From Acytostelium subglobosum LB1 (Eukaryota; Evosea; Eumycetozoa; Acytosteliales; Acytosteliaceae): a stretch of 64,000 nucleotides of DNA. Below, in pieces: positions 24,888 through 34,348 of the stretch. How positions within the stretch are numbered: position 1 is the first letter of the stretch; the number at the start of each line of letters is the position of its first letter. The DNA is taken from positions 525,459 to 589,458 of the forward strand of contig NW_012236517.1 in NCBI RefSeq assembly GCF_000787575.1. The letters run 5' to 3'. The position numbers and the translations under genes are program-made. The notes beneath the pieces are model-generated. The model saw only the letters and a program-made list of their open reading frames with translations. It was not told where the DNA came from and ran no database searches.

Positions 24888-25814
24888 ACGCGACTGTCTG
24901 ACGCGTCTCCATGATTGTGTTGCCTGGGCACACATCCAACAAACAAACACACACACTCGCTTCTTTCGCTCGCTCATTCAATCATTCTCAATCCGGAAAG
25001 TAAGTAAGGGCTGCGACACCTACCTGCCTGTTGCCATTCGATGGATGACCTTGACAATGATGCCACGCATGCATATGCAATGGTGCACATTCCTGATACG
25101 TATCGATCTGGCCCAGGCGTGTTTACCTTCCTGAACTGAATGTGCATGGCTCGTGATCCGGATGTGTCAAACAACACAGACCTAAAGAGGCGTTCTTCCT
25201 CGCTCGGCTACCACCCTTCTCCTTCCTGCCCCCAACAAGTGTAAAAAATAGTGTTTTTGGACCATGACAACAACATCATTTTGGAATCCAAATCCAAATT
25301 TCCACTCACCTGTCTTTCCTTTTTATTGGGCAGGGGGTTGGACCTAGCCTAAGTAGTGTTGGTTAGGTTGCAAAGTTGATGTTTTGATTGGCGTCTATGT
25401 GTATGTATGAAAACGGAACTAAGACAAGCTACATGCACACACAGGGTGGAAATTTCATAAATATAAATAAAATTTATATCAACCCAATAAAAGTTAAACC
25501 CATCTTGAGTGTGTAGCGTGTATGTATTTGATATTGTATCACACACTATCGTGAAATGGACTGTGTGTGTCTTTCTCAACTTCCCTTCAATTCAATCCAA
25601 CTACCTCCTAAAGGGTTGAACAACTTGACATTGTTGACATTCACGTGATTTACATATACACACACATACACTTACACATACATATACACATACATATAAT
25701 ATATATAATAATATATTACTTCACTTCACTTCAACTTCAACTTCACTTCATTCATCTCAATCAAACAAATAATACAAAGACAAAGACAGATAAGATACAG
25801 AGAATAGACAAGAG
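24888..25814. other. Intergenic region upstream of the LKB1-type kinase
   Basis: 927 bp with no credible gene. The part near 24,900-25,250 is GC-richer. After 25,600 come CA/TA microsatellite sequence (ACATACACTTACACATACATATAC, split across 25660-25700) and a CTTCA-rich tract (25719-25750) just before the kinase ATG, probably promoter and 5' UTR. Confidence 0.4.
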
Positions 25815-27516
25815 ATGATGATGGAGGTACCGCAACAACAACAACATGCGAATGACTTCATCGTTTATTTGGATGATATTGATGGAATACAATATAAGAG
25901 ACGTGCACCAAAGATTGTAAAGCATTACCTATTGGGTGAGGTACTGGGCGAAGGTGCTTATGGAAAGGTCAAGGATGGAATGGATACATTCACACAGAAG
26001 CGAGTGGCCGTAAAGATATTAAAGAGAGCTCGTTTGAAGAAGGTTATGGGCGGTGAGGCATCAGTACTCAAGGAGATCAACATCACACAGAAGCTGCACA
26101 ACAAGCATATCATCAAGCTTATAGATCACTTCACTATCGAGGAGAAGGGAAAGATGTACATTGTCTACGAGTATATTGGCGGAGGCACTCTACAAGGTCT
26201 ACTCGAAGCATCCCCAACACATCGTCTTCCAATGGCCCAAGCACAAAGGATATTCAATCAACTTCTCGAGGCCGTAGAGTATATACATTCACAAAAGATA
26301 CTGCATAGAGGTAAGAATGATCGTTGTTAACTTGTTTGTACACAACATACTAATCAATCAATCAATCAATCATATGTTCAACAAAGATATTAAGCCAGAT
26401 AACATACTATTCACTAATGAGGGACTACTAAAGTTGACAGACTTTGGCGTTTCAGAGGATAGCTCGCTGTTGGGTAACGACCTAGAGTGTCTATCCAGAA
26501 GCTATGGCTCACCAGCCTTCCAACCTCCCGAGCTGGCATCATATCATCGTAGTCTATCACCATTCAAGATTGATATATGGGCAATGGGTGTCACATTGTA
26601 TGTATAATACTCCTCTCACTTCTCATTCATGTGATGATCGACCATCAAACTAACGAACACGATTGATCATAATCAACAGATATCTGATGACTATTGGAAA
26701 GTTCCCATTCTCGGGATCAAACATGTATATACTATTCGAGAATATATCAAGATGCAATGTCGCATTCCCAGACGATATCGACACTGATCTGTGTAATCTA
26801 ATCCGCGGAATCCTACAGGTTGATCATAACCTTCGCTTTACTCTAACTCAAATCAAGAATCATCCGTATGTACCGTCTGTCTGACTGTCGCGTCCACTCG
26901 AGCAACAACATACACTAACATATCTTCATCCTATAACATCAATAGATGGTGTACAAAGACATTCTCTACTATGGAGCCATTCATTCCTCTGCCACAAGAG
27001 ACAAAGTTCGACCCACTCGAGATGGCTTATGGCAACAACGAACAACACGACAATGATAACTACGACGACGACGATTTGATATTTGGCTACGAACAAGATA
27101 CTTTCCAACTGCCAGTGTCTCAGCAACACTTTGGCGATCCTATTCTCATACCTACAATGCCACCTCCAACCATTGACCTTCATTTGGGAGACTCCACCTG
27201 CGACCTGACTGACTCTAGCGAGTTCCTTGCCTCGTCCGACCATCACTCACATGTTCTCGAAGAAGCGATTGAGCAATGCATTCATCAACAAGTGTCTGCA
27301 GAGTCTCCTGTAAATAATAATATCTCCCAACAACAACAGCAACAACAGCAACAACAACAACAACAGGGTGGTGATAGTGAACATCAGTCAGACAGTTCAA
27401 TCTCCACGCCTGGCAGTGAGTCTCCAAAGCCACCACTGAGGAACTCGAGCAATAGCCGGCCAAAGATCACCTTTGAATCCACAAACAAGAAGGGTTCGAA
27501 ATGTACAATACAGTAG
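25815..27516 (+). CDS. lkb1: LKB1/STK11-type serine/threonine kinase
   Basis: Master kinase of the AMPK family in energy and polarity signalling. Exons 25815-26310, 26387-26597, 26680-26865, 26946-27516 give 487 aa. The kinase domain (~37-300) reads YLLGEVLGEGAYGKVKD, VAVKILKRARLKK (lysine near residue 66), LHRDIKPDN (Asp 166), DFG at 184-186, SYGSPAFQPPEL and DIWAMGVTLY. These give its closest match to LKB1 (GEGSYGKVKE, QGSPAFQPPEI). The tail is acidic, contains a CAA/CAG-encoded polyQ tract (27331-27366), and ends KKGSKCTIQ. The final four residues form a CAAX-type prenylation box after basic residues, as in animal LKB1 (CKQQ), which strengthens the call. No MO25 or STRAD gene is in the window. 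Confidence 0.93.
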
Positions 27517-27596
27517 CCAGCAGCGTGCTGACTCTTTATCTCTATCTCTGTCTCTGTCTCTGTCTCTAATATTCATTCTTTGTATCCACTAACTAA

Positions 27597-28693
27597 CTAA
27601 TGTCCACCACCATGAGTCTGTGAGTTGAGATACTCGATGTACTTGTCGTAGTCCAGTCTTGTCTGCTGGATGTTGATGGCCTGCTTCTCAAAGACTCCGT
27701 CGGCAAGATATAGGATGCGATCAGCATAGCATTCAATGTCTGGATTATGTGTCACCATGATACATGTAGTCTTGAGCTTTAGATTAAGGTCCAGAAGCAA
27801 GTCCATCACTTCCACAGTGTTCTTTGTGTCCAAATCACCTGTTGGTTCATCCAACAACAGTATCTCTGGTTCATTAGCCAATGATCTTGCGATAGTCCTA
27901 TTGTGTATTAGACCTTGTTTGTTAATATCCTGGCCTGAGGACGTTGGAGTTTGATCACATACACTCTTTGTTGTTCTCCACCTGATAACTCTGATGGCAA
28001 ATGGTCCAGTCTGTCTTGTAGTCCGACCACTAAGTGATGTGCCAGAGGTTAGTATGCTTGCCTGTCATCCAATCCCCTCACATCGCTCACTCCACACAAC
28101 TCAGTGATACCTACATGTTAACAACTCAATCGCTCTCTTCTTTCTCTGTGACTTGTTAAGCTTGCCAAGAATGATCATTGGTAACTCGACATTCTCAAAT
28201 GCAGACATTGTAGCCAACAGATTGAATGTCTGGAAGACAAAGCCTATCTTCTCAAGTCTCAGTCTTGATAAGTATTCATCCGTTGACTCTGGTGTAATTG
28301 GACTGGAGAACAACTCTAATGTAATGGTTGTTAGTAAGATGACTTGCCAAGACATCAAATATGTGACCAACATACCAATTGTTCCTTCAGTTGCCTTATC
28401 AATTGTTCCAAGTATGTTTAACAATGATGTCTTGCCACCTCCTGATGGTCCACGTAACATAACAAACTCTCCTCTACGCACTGGTTGCAATTCAGAGTCT
28501 TCAGCCAGATGTATATCATTCAATGCTCTAACAGTATCTTCTCTACCATGTATATTATAATCTAAGTGATATTATACCGACAACAAGTTAGTAAGTTGTA
28601 TCTCTCTCAAGCTTGAGTGTATCAATACAACGTACGCTTTGAGACATGTTTCACCTGTACTACTATATCTCTAAGTTGTTTAGTCTGTTGCAT
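27597..28693 (-). CDS. ABC ATPase, MacB/LolD-like (ABCH-type)
   Basis: Five exons on the minus strand: 28693-28636, 28561-28376, 28315-28115, 28029-27963, 27897-27597, giving 270 aa. A lone nucleotide-binding domain: Walker [11 protein letters not shown]-loop FVFQTFNLL, signature LSGGEQQR, Walker [13 protein letters not shown] and H-loop VTHN. The order and the phrase DLDTKN resemble bacterial lipoprotein-export ATPases (LolD/MacB) and the dictyostelid ABCH group. There is no membrane segment, so it would need a partner permease, which is not in the window. The second intron (28316-28375, 60 nt) has no stop in frame; its removal gives the expected family spacing, but a retained form would also be translatable. 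Confidence 0.9.
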
Positions 28694-28986
28694 TATATAT
28701 CTATATCTATCTATTATCTCTAACTTATATTTACACAATGAGCAATCAATGTAATTCCCGATTAATCTAACACAAACAACAAGTCGCTGGACAAAGCAAA
28801 TGAGGTGGTTCATTCTTCGCAATTTGAGATAAGATTGTTACCTTCTATTACCTCACACGAACACACACCCATTCATTCATTCGGAATGGATCAACCAGCA
28901 ACAAAGAGATACATAGTAATAATAATAAGGTTTGTAGTTTAATGGATTATGATGATCATCATTGCATCTGTCAGCTGATATGATGT
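28694..28986. other. Intergenic region
   Basis: 293 bp between the ABC ATPase start and the stop of the Cys-rich stalk protein. Nothing coding is seen; it should contain the ABC gene promoter. Confidence 0.4.
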
Positions 28987-30312
28987 TTAGTTTATATGAG
29001 TGTGACGTGCAAGATGATCTGGATGATGATCGGTATGGTGATGTGGATGGTCACATTCGGCAGGTGCTGGTGGATGCTCGTATGTTACTCCATCTACTAC
29101 GCCTACTTCTATTTCTGTATTTAGCTTGCCTGGTGTTGGTGGAGTTGTTGGCGGAGTCGTTGGTGGTGTAGTTGGTGGTGTAGTAGGTGGTGCAGTAGGT
29201 GGTGCAGTAGGTGGTGCGGTAGGTGGCTCAGTTGGAGGCTGAGTTGGTGGCGCGGTAGGTGGAGTAGTAGGCGGGGTGGTAGGTGGCTCAGTTGGAGGCT
29301 GAGTTGGCGGCGCGGTAGGTGGAGTGGTAGGAGGCTCAGTTGGCGGCGCGGTGGGTGGTGCAGTGGGTGGAGCGGTAGGTGGTGTTGTAGGTGGCTCAGT
29401 TGGAGGCTGAGTTGGTGGAGCGGTAGGTGGAGCAGTAGGTGGCTCGGTAGGTGGAGCAGTAGGTGGCTCAGTTGGAGGCTGAGTTGGTGGAGCGGTAGGT
29501 GGAGCAGTAGGTGGCGCGGTAGGTGGAGCAGTAGGTGGCTCGGTTGGTGGTTGAGTTGGTGGCGCGGTAGGTGGTGCGGTTGGCGGTGTGGTAGGTGGCT
29601 CAGTTGGAGGCTGAGTTGGTGGCGCGGTAGGTGGAGTAGTTGGTGGAGNTGTTGGTGGAGTTGTTGGTGGAGTTGTAGGTGGCGCTGTAGGNGGTGTAGT
29701 TGGTGGTGTAGTNGGTGGAGTNGTTGGTGGNGTAGTNGGTGGNGTAGTTGGTGGNGTAGTTGGTGGNGTNGTNGGNGGNGTAGTAGGAGGTTTAGTTGGA
29801 GGTGGGGAAGTTGTTGATCCTGTAGTTGGAGAAGTAGTTCCATTTGGACATTCAACACTTGCAAATGGGTCTGTATATATACAACATAAAAAGGTTAGTC
29901 AATTAATTGAAGATCTTCCAAGGGGATTAAACATACCATAACACTTTGGAACATTTGGACAACACGAGGTGGCGGTAGTGTTACAAGTAGCATTGTAGGG
30001 ACCCCAGACACACTCCATGTCCTTCTCCTTGCACTTCAAAGAGTCACATGTATCCTTGGGTGGATCATAGAATGTGTAGTTCTTTGATGGTCGGCAGGAG
30101 CTCCAAAACTCAACTATCTGGCCAGTGACCTGATTAATTCCACATGATGTCTTGCTCTGTGACAAACATGTAGAATTAATATTAATGCACATCTTTACAT
30201 TATCTCCACAACATGATACAAAGTTCATCCACTGGCACTTCTGATACAATTGTTGACATTTCTGTTCATCCTTTATACATTCACAATCTATTCATATGAT
30301 ACTGTTAGTATG

Positions 30313-30355
<43 letters not shown>

Positions 30356-30448
30356 GGAGATATACATACCGCATTTCTCACCACTTCCTGATGTGCCAAG
30401 TACCAGCAAGGATATTAATAATATTATACATAATGATTTATTATTCAT
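28987..30448 (-). CDS. Secreted Cys-rich protein with Pro/Thr repeat stalk
   Basis: Three exons: 30448-30370, 30287-29937, 29870-28987, ~437 aa if the N-bearing codons are counted. Exon 1 is a signal peptide (MNNKSLCIILLISLLVLGTS). Exon 2 holds a ~115-residue domain with about 17 cysteines (DCECIKDEQKCQQLYQKCQ; FVSCCGDNV; TSCCPNVPKCY). Exon 3 starts DPFASVECPNGTTSPTTG, then becomes a long tandem array of PPT[T/A/E] units, and ends in a His/Asp-rich tail (HPHHHTDHHPDH). The Pro/Thr frame stays open through ~650 bp although it contains no start codon. The array should be heavily O-glycosylated, as in dictyostelid spore-coat or cell-surface stalks. Family and ligand are unknown. No C-terminal anchor is visible. 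Confidence 0.8.
29132..29795 (-). repeat. Coding minisatellite (PPTx units)
   Basis: Tandem 12-nt units (minus strand CCACCTACNNCN type) encode Pro-Pro-Thr-Thr/Ala/Glu. There are longer-period blocks around 29215-29345 and 29395-29550, where EPPTA and QPPTE variants recur every ~30-60 bp. Eighteen or so scattered N calls lie in 29649-29780, mostly at the third position of the unit. This is what one expects when near-identical repeat copies or alleles were merged in assembly, so the array length is not reliable. Confidence 0.85.
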
Positions 30449-31358
30449 TCTTATATCAATATTTATTTATTAAGCTGGAAATAATAAAATACCTCCAATC
30501 AATCAAAGATGGAATAATATATTGATGTGATCAAAAGTGATATAATATAGAGTACCAAAGGTCACCTCACATTCTTACCAGCCCAACACAACCAATCAAA
30601 TTGATATCGAAGTTGATCATTATTATAAATATTAGATGTTGTGATTGATTGATGTACTCGCCCTCTCCCTCTGTATATCTCTATCTCTTGCTCTTAATCA
30701 CTCATAGTTGTGTGTATCCTTATCAGGTATAAACACATCACTAAATGACTTCACTTTAATGATATTGATGTGGATAGATGTAGCCTGGCTGGCTGGCCAG
30801 CCTCTGATCACATGTATCACCGGGGTCAAAAGGCCTTAAGTTGTTGATTACATCAGCCCCTCCCCTCTTGTTAACAAGTGTTTGTGGCACATGAGTGAGT
30901 GAGTGAGCGAGTGAGTGATTGAGTGGAGGGCTATGATTGAAGCCCACTCCTTCATGCACTAACACCCAACACCAGACTCTCATTCTAGTCATATGTTATA
31001 AGTACTAACATCCAATATACTATCCTTTATTGGAAGTTGAAGTTCTTCAATCTTGGTAATCATCGTCATTGGAGATATTTGTGTGTTGTGAATGAATGAA
31101 TGGCCAACTTCTCATTTGCCAAACTATTTTGAAGTGAATAGAGATCCCAACAAATTTGATGATGAACTGAATGACCACCCTTTGTATTTTGCATGTTTCT
31201 CTCTTGACTTGGCATGGCATGAAACGTTACGCCAAGACCAATTTAATTCATCAAAAGCCCACCGGTGTGCATTTGATCAATTAATTTTGTTGAACTTCAT
31301 AGATAGAGATAGAGATAAAAAGAGAGAGAGAGAGAGAGAGAGAGAGCAATATATATAT
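30449..31358. other. Intergenic region with microsatellites
   Basis: About 900 bp. It contains GAGT-type repeats (30893-30925), TAGAGATAGAGAT-type sequence and an (AG)n run (31318-31346) right before the next ATG. No coding sequence is supported. Confidence 0.4.
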
Positions 31359-31660
31359 ATGGCGTTCGTTTGCCGCCACCATCATTGTGGTGGCTGGATT
31401 GGAGCGCCACTCAAATACTCGTCAGCCAGTGCGTTGTCTAATCACGAGAACAAGAGTCATCCCAAATGCGACGCTGTTGCTTGCAGTCTATCCTGTGGGC
31501 ACTTCAATAGGCAGGCGAAGGAGTATCAGTGTCTGCACACGTGGAAAAAAAAAAAGAACAAGAAAAAAAAAAAAATAAAAAGACAAAAAAAAAAAAAAAA
31601 AAAAAAAAATAACAGTCAAGGATTAGATAGAGAAGCGTGTCCGGTTTGCGATCCACTGAC
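31359..31660 (+). CDS. Putative zinc-finger-like N-terminal part, cut by assembly gap
   Basis: From ATG 31359 the frame encodes MAFVCRHHHCGGWIGAP followed by a C2H2-like spacing (SNHENKSHPKCDAVACSLSC), then a lysine run from A-rich DNA (31543-31608), then ACPVC, and reaches the 100-N gap. The Cys/His pattern suggests a metal-binding domain. The poly-A/poly-Lys stretch may be non-coding (an intron or a transposon tail) rather than protein. It probably belongs with the 3' part at 31762-32472 on the other side of the gap, but this cannot be shown here. Confidence 0.4.
31568..31608. repeat. Poly(A)-rich tract next to assembly gap
   Basis: Near-pure A run (about 14 A, TAAAAAGAC, then about 27 A) within an A/G tract that starts at 31542. 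Such a tract often breaks assemblies and lies about 50 bp from the N gap. Confidence 0.8.
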
Positions 31661-31760
31661 NNNNNNNNNNNNNNNNNNNNNNNNNNNNNNNNNNNNNNNN
31701 NNNNNNNNNNNNNNNNNNNNNNNNNNNNNNNNNNNNNNNNNNNNNNNNNNNNNNNNNNNN
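31661..31760. other. Assembly gap (100 N)
   Basis: A run of exactly 100 N, probably a conventional placeholder rather than a measured length. Open reading through it is meaningless. Confidence 0.95.
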
Positions 31761-31761
31761 T

Positions 31762-32472
31762 ACTCAGTCACAAGATTTGAGGAAGAGGATTGAGGGTCTA
31801 CCCTACAGTGTCGCCAATCTAGAGGTCCAGAAGGTTAGTATACACAGTCACTCTACCATTTCATTGTTACACTGCGCTAACCTTCAGTTACAGCTCAATG
31901 TGTTGTGGAAACAATACACTTTCTTGGTGTTTATGGCACAGACCAATCAATACAGAATCACTGAGGACCTATACCTGTCCTACTCCATCCCATTTGGTAA
32001 TAACTATGTCAACTTGTTTGGAAAAGTTGTTACCTCCTATATCCATGCACAGGTTCTACACGTTGGAGCATTCTTACATAAGTATGGGTCGTTGGATCGC
32101 CTAGCAAACTTTGGCCTAGAGAATAGACACAAGGTCGTCAAAGAGATCGTGGATGGATCCAATCATCGCTTCACTCCAGAGTTTATGCAATCATTGTTGA
32201 TAGACTCGTACCTGTCGGGAGGAATGGTACCAAACATAGACGCGATCAGTGCAACCATAGAGGGTGATCGTCCAACCATTCAACCATTGAAGAGGGCCAA
32301 GTCCAACGATGCCTCAAAACAATCTCCAAGGACATGGTACAACCAGTTGGCAGAGTCCACCATCACTATATACGACTCTGAGTTCGCTTCCATCCAAGCC
32401 AACACACCGCTGTCGGTGATATCTAAGAAATATTTGTCCAAAATAAAAAAAAAATATAAATTAAATAAATAA
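31762..32472 (+). CDS. Possible transposase-derived protein, 3' part
   Basis: 5' end lost in the gap. The frame begins TQSQDLRKRIEGLPYSVANL. A probable 54-nt intron (31834-31887, GTTAGT to TTCAG) is free of stops, so it might be read through. After it comes LNVLWKQYTFLVFMAQTNQYRI, and then VLHVGAFLHKYGSLDRLANF followed by GLENRHKVVKEIV, ending at TAA 32470-32472 after a Lys-rich tail. The block H..F..KYGSL..F...G.E.RHK followed by an SNH resembles, from memory, C-terminal regions of transposase-like zinc-finger proteins found in protists and invertebrates. That is a weak inference. No terminal repeats are visible on either side. Confidence 0.45.
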   Translation, partial: TQSQDLRKRIEGLPYSVANLEVQKVSIHSHSTISLLHCANLQLQLNVLWKQYTFLVFMAQTNQYRITEDLYLSYSIPFGNNYVNLFGKVVTSYIHAQVLHVGAFLHKYGSLDRLANFGLENRHKVVKEIVDGSNHRFTPEFMQSLLIDSYLSGGMVPNIDAISATIEGDRPTIQPLKRAKSNDASKQSPRTWYNQLAESTITIYDSEFASIQANTPLSVISKKYLSKIKKKYKLNK

Positions 32473-32766
32473 TAAAAACCACAATAATCTACATCAAGAT
32501 CTATATCCATAACAATCATTTGTATTATTATACGACCAAACCATAATTATTTATTAATTGATCAATCAATATCTCAAAATATACATACAGTTTTGTTGAC
32601 TTTGAGTCAAAATGTCTCTTTTGAGATGCCAAACACTCATTTTATTTATTGTGCACTTGTGCGTGGGATGGACCTCGCTCATATAAACTGAATCCCCACC
32701 TCGCACAGAATTGAATTTGTTGGGTAGAGATAGAGATAGATATAATAAGAGGCAGAGAGAGAGAGG
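32473..32766. other. Intergenic region
   Basis: 294 bp, A/T-rich, with GATAGAGATAGA-type repeats just before the next ATG. No feature is seen. Confidence 0.4.
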
Positions 32767-33327
32767 ATGAGTAGCAGGAGTAAGATCACAATTAAACCAT
32801 TTAAAGATAGTACAACAGTAAACTATGATAAAGGATGGAGTGTAATCAAGGTTGCCATGTCGAGTATATTGAAGGGACAGAGCAATCCTCTGTCTTTTGA
32901 AGAGGTGTATAGATGTGTCTATGTTTCAGTGCTCCATTCACATACTGATAGACTACTCAAAGATACCAAACAATGTCTCAATGAACATCTTGCACAAGAT
33001 ACACCACCATCCAATCCATTAGAGTTACTCAATCACTTTAAATCATTCAAACATAATATAATAGCATTGACAGATATATATATGTATGTGGAGAGAGTGT
33101 ATCTTGAAAGATCAAACACTTCTCTACTAAATATATGTATGGCTATATATCTACAACACATGGACATCTCAACACTTGATCGTCAAGTATCACATCTCAT
33201 GTCTACAAACAATGGTGATTATCAATTAATAACAGAGATCAGTCAGATGATACTCGAGTTACAGAATTCAATGCCCACGCCATCACAGAAATTCCCGTCA
33301 ATCAATCAATCTACTGTTTGTACTTAA
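32767..33327 (+). CDS. Short cullin-N (CACUL1-like) protein, copy 1
   Basis: Single exon, 186 aa. From residue 22 the sequence follows the N-terminal cullin repeat: GWSVIKVAMSSILKG, then LSFEEVYRCVYVSVLHSHTDRL, LTDIYMYVERVYLERSN and NICMAIYLQHM. It matches the start of cullins such as CUL3 (LSFEELYRNAYTMVLHKHG; DILMYMDRVYV) and the stand-alone animal protein CACUL1. The cullin C-terminal RBX1-binding and neddylation domains are absent: the frame ends cleanly at 33327. It could compete with true cullins for BTB or Skp1-type adaptors, which is inference. Tandem with copy 2, 365 bp downstream. Confidence 0.78.
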   Translation: MSSRSKITIKPFKDSTTVNYDKGWSVIKVAMSSILKGQSNPLSFEEVYRCVYVSVLHSHTDRLLKDTKQCLNEHLAQDTPPSNPLELLNHFKSFKHNIIALTDIYMYVERVYLERSNTSLLNICMAIYLQHMDISTLDRQVSHLMSTNNGDYQLITEISQMILELQNSMPTPSQKFPSINQSTVCT

Positions 33328-33692
33328 GGCCATGGCCTTTCGAGAGGCTTGGACTGTACAGGGACTATTGGTCTAGGCATTGGGGTTGTGGCGAACAAGA
33401 TCACTCAAGGACAGGTCATTGGCAGTAGTCTGGCAGTGCCCTCCATGATCCAGAAGTTTGGGTTGATCAATCTCACATCATCCATTCTGGAGCAATCATC
33501 AAGTCCATGTTCTTCCATTATGTACACACACGATCTAAATGTATAATAAACCATTTGTAACATACCTCCATCCATTAATCAATCAATCCAAGTTGGAAGA
33601 ACATCACCCCTTTAGCGAAGTGATGGATGTGTGGCGAGTGGTGACCATTCATTCATTTGATGGAATAGAAAGAGATAGAGATACGAGGACAA
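33328..33692. other. Spacer between cullin-N copies, with coding-like block
   Basis: 365 bp. The part 33331-33546 looks like coding sequence (IGLGIGVVANKITQGQVIG, then SSLAVPSMIQKFGLINLTSS), GC-richer than normal spacers here, preceded by an acceptor-like CTTAAG. It has no ATG in a sensible place and stops at 33546. I do not recognise it; it may be a gene remnant or a skipped exon. Confidence 0.4.
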
Positions 33693-34229
33693 ATGAATAC
33701 ACCGACCTCCCCGCTGATGATCAGCCAGAGCTACAGCTATGATTCAGTGTGGAGAAGACAACTAAGTGTGGCCGTCCCAAATATATTGAGGGGACAGACT
33801 GATCACCTTTCAATCGAAGAGGTGTACAGAGCAGCCTACGGTGCAGTGATCAATAAGTGTGCAGATAGACTACTGAACGATATCAGACAGTGTGTCTTCA
33901 AGCATCTGCGGAGCGTGGATATACCGCCCTCTGGCGACCCTCAGGCATTGCTCGAGCACTACAAGCAGTTCAAGAACAGCGTCAGATTGCTAACCAACTC
34001 TATGATGTATATGGAGCGCACCTACCTCGCTCAATACCAGATGACATTGTCTGTCATCTGTTTGAAGATCTATTTCGACAGTCTATCGATCACATCACTG
34101 GACAAGACATTGGCACACTTCCTGCACAGCTCCAACGACCAAGACTCAATCAACAATGTCAGTCTAATGATATTGGAGTTACAGCAGGCAGTAGCATTGA
34201 CAATGCCACAGTCACTACAATATTCATGA
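33693..34229 (+). CDS. Short cullin-N (CACUL1-like) protein, copy 2
   Basis: Single exon, 178 aa, tandem paralogue of the 32767-33327 gene. Shared blocks in order: WRRQLSVAVPNILRGQTDHL, SIEEVYRAAYGAVINKCADR, LLNDIRQCVFKHL, LLTNSMMYMERTYLAQ, SVICLKIYFDSL and a final SLMILELQQAVA (copy 1: SQMILELQNS). Coding bias is stronger than in copy 1. As in copy 1, only the N-terminal cullin-type helical repeat is present. The first eight residues before the second ATG (33717) are not conserved with copy 1, so the exact start is open. Convergent with the 12-exon gene that ends at 34349. Confidence 0.78.
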   Translation: MNTPTSPLMISQSYSYDSVWRRQLSVAVPNILRGQTDHLSIEEVYRAAYGAVINKCADRLLNDIRQCVFKHLRSVDIPPSGDPQALLEHYKQFKNSVRLLTNSMMYMERTYLAQYQMTLSVICLKIYFDSLSITSLDKTLAHFLHSSNDQDSINNVSLMILELQQAVALTMPQSLQYS

Positions 34230-34348
34230 TCAAGATTGGATTGATTGGATTCGTTGGATTGATTGATTTATTGATTGATTGATAGAATTGTAAATATGAT
34301 GATTAAACTAAGCCATTGATGATGGCACTACCACTGTTGTGGCTACTC

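Noticed and set aside
29132-29795. CRISPR-like regular array
   Set aside because: The units are 12-nt coding repeats without unique spacers, inside a spliced eukaryotic gene.
29121-29864. Minus-strand frame of Leu/His/Gln repeats (HLPRHQLSLQL)
   Set aside because: It is the shifted frame of the Pro/Thr minisatellite. The Pro/Thr frame joins a signal-peptide exon and a Cys-rich exon with exact phase, so that one is real.
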